A DNA stretch of 34,751 bases from Rubrivivax sp. (GTDB taxonomy: Bacteria; Pseudomonadota; Gammaproteobacteria; Burkholderiales; Burkholderiaceae_C): the NCBI GenBank assembly GCA_027487585.1, contig JAIYDH010000100.1, positions 1 through 34,751 of the forward strand, written 5' to 3'. Positions 9,016-15,798 of the stretch are shown here, piece by piece. Position 1 is the first letter of the stretch. Each line of letters begins with the position of its first letter. The translations under genes and the position numbers were made by a program. The notes beneath the pieces were generated by a model that saw nothing but the letters and a program-made list of their open reading frames with translations, was not told the DNA's origin and did no database searches.

Positions 9016-10745
9016 GGCGCGGGTGGTCGCGCCGCGCCTGGCTGGGCGCGGCGGCGCTCGGGGCCGCCGGTTGCGAGCCGGGGCCGGGTACGGCGGTCTC
9101 GCCGGGCGAGCTCGCCGGCGGCTGGATCGGCGCGGCGATGGCGCGTGGTCATTCGCTGCAGGGCGCCGCCACGGGCGGCCCATCGGCCGCGGGCGCCGAA
9201 GCGCCGTCGCGCCGCTGCGCGGTGGCGGTGCTGGGTGCCGGTGTCGCCGGGCTGGCGGCGGCGCGGGCGCTGCGCCGGGCTGGCGTGGACGACCTGCGCG
9301 TCTTCGAGCTCGAAGACACGGCCGGCGGCAACGCGCGCAGCCACACGATGGCGGGCCTGGCCTGCCCGCTGGGCGCGCACTACCTGCCGGTGCCGCCGCC
9401 GCAGGCGCGCGCGGTGTCGGAGTTCCTGCACGAGGCAGGGCTGCTGCGCACGGTGGCCGGGCGCACCGTGCCCGACGAGCGGTACCTGTGCCACGCGCTG
9501 CAGGAGCGGCTGTGGACGGGGCAGGCGTGGGTCGAGGGCCTGCTGCCGCCGACGCCCGCTGGTTCCGCCACCGACGCCGCCTACCGCCGCTTCTCGCAAC
9601 GTCTGGCCGAGGTCGCGCGCGGGGCGCGCTTCGCGGTGCCGGCCGACGCCGCGCCGTGGTCGGCGGCGCTGCAGGCGCTGGACGGCGAGAGCTTCGCGCA
9701 CTGGCTGGTGCGCGAAGGGCTGCAAGACGCCGCGCTGCTGGGCTACCTCGACTACGCCTGCCGCGACGACTATGGCGCCGGGCTGGAGGCGGTCTCGGCC
9801 TGGGCCGGGCTCCACTACTTCGCCAGCCGCCACGGCTTCGGCATGGCCGGCGACAGCGAGGCCCGCGAGGCTGTCTTCACCTGGCCCGAGGGCAACGCCT
9901 GGCTGACGCGCCGGCTGGCCGCGCCGCTGGGCGAGCGGCTGCACACCGGCTGCCTGGTGCGGCGGGTGCAGCCGTCTCGCCACGGCGTGGCGTTGGAGGT
10001 GCACGATGCCGCCGGCACGGCCCAGCGCTGGCTGGCCCGCGAGGTGGTGGTGGCGCTGCCGCTGCATGTGGCCGCGCGCATCGTCGAGGCGGCCCCCGCA
10101 GCGCTGGCGGCGGCTGCGGCGGCCGTCGACCACGCCCCGTGGCTGGTGGCCAACCTGCTGCTGCGCGAGCCGCCAATCGACCGCGTGGGCGCGCCCCCTG
10201 CCTGGGACAACGTGTTCCAGGTGGCGGCCGGGCCGGACGGCCGGCTGCCTGCGCCGGAATCGCCCTCGCGCCTGGCCCTGGGCTACGTGGATGCCGGCCA
10301 CCAGGGCCTGCGGGCGCAGGCAGGCCCGGTGGTGCTGACGGCCTACTGGGCCTTCGGGCAGGCCTCGCGTGCGGGCACGGCCGCCTGGCGGCGGCGCCTG
10401 CGCGACGAGCCCTGGACGACCTGGGCCGAGCGCGTGGTGAGCCACCTTGCACAGGTGCACCCCGACCTGCCCGGCCGGCTGCTGCGCGTGGACCTGATGC
10501 GCTACGGGCACGCCATGGCCGTGCCGGCGCCCGGCGTGCGCGGCCACCCGGCGCTGCGCGCGTTGCGCGGTGCCGCACAGCCCGGCGGCCCGGCCGTGGC
10601 CGGCCCCGCCGGCAGCGAGCGGCTGCACCTCGCGCACGCCGACCTGGCGGGCTACTCGGTGTTCGAGGAGGCTTTCACGCTGGGGGATGCGGCCGGCCGG
10701 CGGGCGGCGGCACGGCTGGGCTGTTGCGCGTCAGGCTCTGCCTGA
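8994..10745 (+). CDS. FAD/NAD(P)-binding flavin (amine oxidase-like) oxidoreductase with Tat/lipoprotein-like leader
   Basis: ATG 8994 overlaps the upstream CDS; leader MGQGAALGRGWSRRAWLGAAALGAAGC; VAVLGAGVAGLAAARALRRAG...ELEDTAGGNARS dinucleotide-binding motif. Confidence 0.82.
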   Translation: MGQGAALGRGWSRRAWLGAAALGAAGCEPGPGTAVSPGELAGGWIGAAMARGHSLQGAATGGPSAAGAEAPSRRCAVAVLGAGVAGLAAARALRRAGVDDLRVFELEDTAGGNARSHTMAGLACPLGAHYLPVPPPQARAVSEFLHEAGLLRTVAGRTVPDERYLCHALQERLWTGQAWVEGLLPPTPAGSATDAAYRRFSQRLAEVARGARFAVPADAAPWSAALQALDGESFAHWLVREGLQDAALLGYLDYACRDDYGAGLEAVSAWAGLHYFASRHGFGMAGDSEAREAVFTWPEGNAWLTRRLAAPLGERLHTGCLVRRVQPSRHGVALEVHDAAGTAQRWLAREVVVALPLHVAARIVEAAPAALAAAAAAVDHAPWLVANLLLREPPIDRVGAPPAWDNVFQVAAGPDGRLPAPESPSRLALGYVDAGHQGLRAQAGPVVLTAYWAFGQASRAGTAAWRRRLRDEPWTTWAERVVSHLAQVHPDLPGRLLRVDLMRYGHAMAVPAPGVRGHPALRALRGAAQPGGPAVAGPAGSERLHLAHADLAGYSVFEEAFTLGDAAGRRAAARLGCCASGSA

Positions 10746-11076
10746 GCACCTGCGCGGCACCGAAGGGCGCCACCACCGCCTGGAGCAGCTGCTCGGCGCG
10801 GGCGGTGTTGTCGGCGCTGGCGTTGCAGACGAAGGCGTCCACCGTGACCGTGCCGTGCTCGGGCCAGGTGTGCACGGCCAGGTGCGACTCGGCCAGCAGC
10901 ACCGCGCCGGTCACGCCGCCGGGCGCCGGGAATCGGTGGAACAGCTCGCCCACGGCTTGCAGACCGGCCTCTCGCACCGCGCGCACACACAACTCGCGCA
11001 AGGCCGCGGTGTCGCGCATGGCCGGCAGGTCGGCGGGGCAGCCGTGCAGATCGGCGGTCAGGTGGACGGCGTTCAT
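10675..11076 (-). CDS. speH: S-adenosylmethionine decarboxylase proenzyme (SpeH/SpeD class, pyruvoyl)
   Basis: LLAESHLAVHTWPEHGTVTVDAFVC with the ESH self-cleavage site; MNAVHLTADLHGC N-terminus. Confidence 0.92.
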   Translation of the reverse strand: MNAVHLTADLHGCPADLPAMRDTAALRELCVRAVREAGLQAVGELFHRFPAPGGVTGAVLLAESHLAVHTWPEHGTVTVDAFVCNASADNTARAEQLLQAVVAPFGAAQVLRQSLTRNSPAVPPPAGRPHPPA

Positions 11077-11138
11077 CGCCGCATTATCGAAGCGGCCCCG
11101 CGCGGCCCCGCACGGCCCCACGCGGCCTCATCGGCGGG

Positions 11139-12119
11139 TCATCGCCGGATGACGGCGCTGAGCAGGTCCAGGGCCAGCTCCGTCAGGTCCCAGGTCCGCT
11201 CCAGGCTGCTCTGCGCCCGCTCGCCACCGTGGCGGGCCTCGTCGGTGTGGCGTTCGCGGTGAGCCGGGCGGCGAGCGCGCTCGCCGGGCGCGCCGCCGGA
11301 CCGCGCGTGGGAGGCGTGGTCAGCCCGCCGGTGGGCCCGGGCGGCGTCGGCGGCATCGAGCTCGGCCTCGGCGGCATCGAGCAAGGCGCAGAGCTCGGGC
11401 AGGTCGAGCGCGATCACGAGCTGGCCGCACTGCCCGCACTTCGCGTCGGCCGCCGGGTCCAGCGAGGCGCCGCAGGCGCGGCAACGCCACGGCAGCGCGC
11501 GGCCAGGCAGGGCGGGCGCGGCGCCCTCGTCGACCACCCGCGCGCGCAGCGACTGCGCCAGCCGCGCCACGTCCAGCACCACCAGCGGGGCTTGGCAGAA
11601 GTCGCAGCGCAGGCTCTCGCCGCTGGCGGGCGCGCCGCAGTTGAAGCAGTCGATGCGCTGGCGCTGCTCGAGCAGCGCCGACCGTTCCGGGCCCAGCAGG
11701 GGCCGCACGAGGCCGCGCTCGGCCAGCACGCCGGCCAGGCTGTGCAGGTGCCCGTGGCGGCGAGGGCATTCCAGCGACGTGAAGCGCCCGAAGCGCGAGC
11801 GGTTGAACACCTGCGCGAGCTCCGCCCGGCACGTGGGGCAGGACAGGCCGCCGCCAGCCGGATCGGGGGCGCGCGCCGGCTGCGCAGCGCCGGCCTGCAG
11901 CTCGCGCAGCAGCCGGATCCAACCCCGGGCGTCGAGCGCCACCGATTCCAGCTCGTCGAACCAGATCTGCCGGCAGGGCCCGCAGTGGTCCACCATGATG
12001 GTGCGGCCGGTGTGCGACGACAGCTTCAGCGGCGACATGGGTTCCCGGCAGCGCGGGCAGCCCCGGAGCAGCGGGTTCGGGTCGATGGCGCCCATCGGGC
12101 GGCGGGTGGCAGCGGGCAT
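11139..12119 (-). CDS. Multi zinc-ribbon (zf-TFIIB-like) protein
   Basis: Four Cys-pair clusters: CPRC..CGPCRQIWFDELE; CPTC..CPRRHGH; CFNC..CDFC; CRAC..CGQC. Confidence 0.75.
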   Translation of the reverse strand: MPAATRRPMGAIDPNPLLRGCPRCREPMSPLKLSSHTGRTIMVDHCGPCRQIWFDELESVALDARGWIRLLRELQAGAAQPARAPDPAGGGLSCPTCRAELAQVFNRSRFGRFTSLECPRRHGHLHSLAGVLAERGLVRPLLGPERSALLEQRQRIDCFNCGAPASGESLRCDFCQAPLVVLDVARLAQSLRARVVDEGAAPALPGRALPWRCRACGASLDPAADAKCGQCGQLVIALDLPELCALLDAAEAELDAADAARAHRRADHASHARSGGAPGERARRPAHRERHTDEARHGGERAQSSLERTWDLTELALDLLSAVIRR

Positions 12120-12164
12120 GGGCGCATCATCGGGCGGGCCGATCGGTCGGACAAGGGGGCTGCC

Positions 12165-12180
12165 TGGCATGCCAAGTGCA
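12165..12180 (+). promoter_or_regulatory. Candidate sigma-54 -24/-12 element upstream of prkA
   Basis: TGGCATGCCAAGTGCA compared with TGGCACGN4TTGCA; GG and GC correctly spaced, 2 mismatches. Confidence 0.35.
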
Positions 12181-12340
12181 TGGCCCTGCCCACAGCGCGC
12201 CGCAGGAACCGAAGCCGGATTGACCGGTACGAATACCCCAATTCAGCACCTCGGAATCGGCGGAGTCGCTAAGCTGTGCCCCAGCGCTGTCGTCGCCCGC
12301 CCCGGCCCGGGGCACCGGGCCGGCGGGGTGGCCGGAAAGC

Positions 12341-12381
12341 TCTGATGGAGCCAGGGTCCGTGAAGCCCGGACTTCATCAGA
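12341..12381. promoter_or_regulatory. Nested dyad in the prkA upstream region
   Basis: TCTGATG...CATCAGA outer arms enclosing GTCCG-tgaagcc-CGGAC. Confidence 0.5.
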
Positions 12382-12448
12382 ACTTCCCAGACACGGTGAA
12401 GGAAGCGGATCCTCCGCCCCGCCGTGCGCTGGCCCCGGAGGCTCGCCC

Positions 12449-14371
12449 ATGGACGTGATCAAGCACTTCGCCGCCCGCTTCGAGCGCACGCGCGAAGAAG
12501 AGATGTCCCTCGAGGACTACCTGGCCGAATGCAAGCGCAACCCGCTGGCCTACGCCACCGCCGCCGAGCGCATGCTCAAGGCCATCGGCGAGCCGCAGAG
12601 CGTGGACACGCGCAACGACCCGCGCATGAGCCGCCTGTTCGCCAACAAGGTGATCAAGGTCTACCCGGCCTTCGCCGAGTTCTACGGCATGGAAGACTCG
12701 ATCGAGCAGGTCGTGAGCTACTTCCGCCATGCCGCACAGGGGCTCGAGGAGAAGAAGCAGATCCTGTATTTGCTGGGCCCGGTGGGTGGCGGCAAGAGCA
12801 GCATCGCCGAGCGCCTGAAGGCGCTGATGCAGGAGGTGCCGTTCTACGCCATCAAGGGCAGCCCGGTGAACGAAAGCCCGCTGGGCCTGTTCGACGCGGC
12901 CGAAGACGGCGCCATTCTCGAGAGCGAATACGGCATCCCGCGCCGCTACCTCAACCGCATCCTGAGCCCCTGGGCCGTGAAGCGGCTCGAGGAGTTCGGC
13001 GGCGACATCCGGCAGTTCAAGGTGGTGAAGCGCCACCCGAGCGTGCTCAAGCAGGTGGGCATCGCCAAGACCGAGCCGGGCGACGAGAACAACCAGGACA
13101 TCAGCTCGCTCGTCGGCAAGGTCGACATCCGCAAGCTCGAGGCCTACAGCCAGGACGACCCCGACGCCTACAGCTACAGCGGCGGCCTGTGCCTGGCCAA
13201 CCAGGGCCTGCTGGAGTTTGTGGAGATGTTCAAGGCGCCGATCAAGGTGCTGCACCCGCTGCTCACCGCCACGCAGGAGGGCAACTTCAAGGGCACCGAG
13301 GGCTTCGGCGCCATCCCGTTTGACGGCGTGGTGCTCGCGCACAGCAACGAAAGCGAGTGGAAGGCCTTCCGCAACAACAAGAACAACGAGGCCTTCCTCG
13401 ATCGCATCTACATCGTCAAGGTGCCGTACTGCCTGCGCGTGAGCGAAGAGGTCAAGATCTACGAGAAACTCTTGAAGAACAGCTCGCTGAGCCAGGCCAC
13501 CTGCGCGCCGGGCACGTTGAAGATGATGAGCCAGTTCGCCATCCTCACGCGGCTGAAGGAGCCCGAGAACAGCTCGCTCTTCAGCAAGATGCTGGTCTAC
13601 GACGGCGAGAACCTGAAGGACACCGACCCGCGCGCCAAGAGCTACCAGGAGTACCGCGACTACGCCGGCGTCGACGAGGGCATGAGCGGCATCAGCACAC
13701 GCTTCGCCTACAAGATTTTGAGCAAGGTGTTCAACTTCGACAGCACCGAGGTGGCCGCCAACCCGGTGCACCTGATGTACGTGCTCGAGCAGCAGATCGA
13801 GCGCGAGCAGTTCCCGAAGGAAACCGAAGACAAGTACGTCGGCTTCATCAAGGAAGCACTCGCGCCGCGCTACGCGGAGTTCATCGGCAAGGAGATCCAG
13901 ACCGCGTACCTGGAGAGTTACTCCGAATACGGCCAGAACATCTTCGACCGCTACGTGACCTACGCGGACTACTGGATCCAGGACCACGAGTACCGCGACA
14001 CCGACACCGGCGAGGTGTTCGACCGCGCGTCGCTCAACGCCGAACTCGAGAAGATCGAAAAACCCGCCGGCATTGCCAACCCGAAGGACTTCCGCAACGA
14101 GATCGTCAACTTCGTGCTGCGGGCGCGGGCCAACAACCAGGGCAACAACCCGGTGTGGACCAGCTACGAGAAGCTGCGCACCGTGATCGAGAAGAAGATG
14201 TTCTCGAACACCGAGGAGCTGCTGCCGGTGATCAGCTTCAACGCCAAGGCCAGTGCCGACGAAGCCAAGAAGCACGAGGACTTCGTGACGCGCATGGTGG
14301 CCAAGGGCTACACGCAGAAGCAGGTGCGCCTCTTGTGCGAGTGGTACCTGCGCGTGCGCAAGAGCAGCTGA
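12449..14371 (+). CDS. prkA: PrkA-type serine protein kinase / AAA+ (YeaG)
   Basis: MDVIKHFAARFERTREEEMSLEDYLAECKRNPLAYATAAERMLKAIGEP; LLGPVGGGKSSIAERLK Walker A. Confidence 0.97.
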   Translation: MDVIKHFAARFERTREEEMSLEDYLAECKRNPLAYATAAERMLKAIGEPQSVDTRNDPRMSRLFANKVIKVYPAFAEFYGMEDSIEQVVSYFRHAAQGLEEKKQILYLLGPVGGGKSSIAERLKALMQEVPFYAIKGSPVNESPLGLFDAAEDGAILESEYGIPRRYLNRILSPWAVKRLEEFGGDIRQFKVVKRHPSVLKQVGIAKTEPGDENNQDISSLVGKVDIRKLEAYSQDDPDAYSYSGGLCLANQGLLEFVEMFKAPIKVLHPLLTATQEGNFKGTEGFGAIPFDGVVLAHSNESEWKAFRNNKNNEAFLDRIYIVKVPYCLRVSEEVKIYEKLLKNSSLSQATCAPGTLKMMSQFAILTRLKEPENSSLFSKMLVYDGENLKDTDPRAKSYQEYRDYAGVDEGMSGISTRFAYKILSKVFNFDSTEVAANPVHLMYVLEQQIEREQFPKETEDKYVGFIKEALAPRYAEFIGKEIQTAYLESYSEYGQNIFDRYVTYADYWIQDHEYRDTDTGEVFDRASLNAELEKIEKPAGIANPKDFRNEIVNFVLRARANNQGNNPVWTSYEKLRTVIEKKMFSNTEELLPVISFNAKASADEAKKHEDFVTRMVAKGYTQKQVRLLCEWYLRVRKSS

Positions 14372-14375
14372 CATG

Positions 14376-14470
14376 AAGCCCCCAAGCTCGCTAGCGCTCG
14401 CTACCCCCCGAGGGGGCCGTCCGCCTGTGGCCCGGCAAAGCCGGTTCCACGGCGGGAAGCTTGGCCGTTA
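14376..14470. repeat. Intergenic hairpin-rich repeat-like element between prkA and yhbH
   Basis: CCAAGCT (14382-14388) pairs with AGCTTGG (14458-14464); internal CCCCC/GGGGG and CCGGCaaaGCCGG hairpins. Confidence 0.55.
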
Positions 14471-14486
14471 GCCACAGAGGCATCGG

Positions 14487-15788
14487 ATGCAGCAGATCAT
14501 CGATCGCCGCCTGGCGGGCAAGAACAAGTCCATCGGCAACCGCGAGCGCTTTCTTCGCCGCTACAAGGAGCAGGTGAAGGACGCCGTCAAGCGCGCGATC
14601 GACGGCCGCGGCATCCGCGACATCGAGCGCGGCGAGGACATCCGCATCCCGAAGAAGGACATCTCCGAGCCCGTATTCGGCCACGGCAGCGGCGGCGTGC
14701 GCGACGTCGTGCACCCCGGCAACCGCGAGTACGTGCAGGGCGATCGCATCGAAAAGCCCAAGGGCGGCGGCGGCAGCGGTGGAAGTGGAAAGGGCCAGGC
14801 CAGCGACAGCGGCGAAGGCGACGACGACTTCGTCTTCGCGCTCAGCAAGGAAGAGTTCATGCAGGTCTTCTTCGAAGACCTGGCGCTGCCGCACCTGGTG
14901 CGCACGCAGCTGGCCGAGGTGCCCGAGTGGAAGAGCCAGCGCGCGGGCTTTTCCAGCGACGGCACGCCCAACAACCTGCACGTGGTGCGCAGCATGCGCG
15001 GCGCCCTCGGCCGGCGCATCGCCTTGGGCGCCGGCAAGCGCCGCACGCTGCAGGAACTGGAAGACGAACTGGCCGATTGCCGCGCCGCGCTGCAACCCGC
15101 GGATGCTTCCGAACGGGCCGTGGCCGAGGCCCACATCAAGGCGCTGGTGGAGCGCATCGAGCTGCTCAAGGGCCGCATCGAGCGCATCCCGTACCTCGAC
15201 CCCATCGACCTGCGCTTTCGCAGCCGCATCAAGGTGCCGGTGCCCACCAGCAAGGCCGTCATGTTCTGCCTGATGGACGTGTCGGGCTCCATGGACGAAG
15301 GCCGCAAGGAGCTGTCCAAGCGCTTCTTCATCCTGCTGTACCTGTTCCTGACGCGGCACTACGAGAAGATCGACCTGGTCTTCATCCGCCACCACACGCA
15401 GGCCTCAGAGGTGGACGAGCAGAACTTCTTCCACGCGCGTGAGACGGGCGGCACCGTGGTCAGCAGCGCGCTTGTGCTGATGGAAGAGATCATCCGCGCC
15501 CGCTACTCGCCCGAAGAGTGGAACATCTACGGCGCGCAGGCCAGCGACGGCGACAACTGGCACCACGACAGCGGCCGCTGCCGCGAGCTGCTGAGCGACA
15601 AGCTGCTGCCGCTGGTGCGCTATTTCGCTTACGTCCAGGTCGCCGAGGAAGAACAGAACCTCTGGGACGAATACACGCAGCTGCAGGACGCGCACAAGCA
15701 CTTCGCCATGCGCAAGGCCACCAGCGCCGACCAGATCTACCCGGTGTTCCGCGATCTGTTCAAGAAGGAAGGCGCAAAAGCCGCATGA
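14487..15788 (+). CDS. yeaH: YeaH/YhbH family protein (DUF444)
   Basis: MQQIIDRRLAGKNKSIGNRERFLRRYKEQVKDAVKRAI...; VWA-like FCLMDVSGSMDEGRKELSKRFFILLYLFL. Confidence 0.95.
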   Translation: MQQIIDRRLAGKNKSIGNRERFLRRYKEQVKDAVKRAIDGRGIRDIERGEDIRIPKKDISEPVFGHGSGGVRDVVHPGNREYVQGDRIEKPKGGGGSGGSGKGQASDSGEGDDDFVFALSKEEFMQVFFEDLALPHLVRTQLAEVPEWKSQRAGFSSDGTPNNLHVVRSMRGALGRRIALGAGKRRTLQELEDELADCRAALQPADASERAVAEAHIKALVERIELLKGRIERIPYLDPIDLRFRSRIKVPVPTSKAVMFCLMDVSGSMDEGRKELSKRFFILLYLFLTRHYEKIDLVFIRHHTQASEVDEQNFFHARETGGTVVSSALVLMEEIIRARYSPEEWNIYGAQASDGDNWHHDSGRCRELLSDKLLPLVRYFAYVQVAEEEQNLWDEYTQLQDAHKHFAMRKATSADQIYPVFRDLFKKEGAKAA

Positions 15789-15798
15789 AGGTTGCCGC

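Noticed and set aside
12377-14374. 665-aa minus-strand ORF antisense to prkA
   Set aside because: High-GC antisense artifact; Val/Leu/His-rich with no recognisable domain, while the plus strand is clearly PrkA
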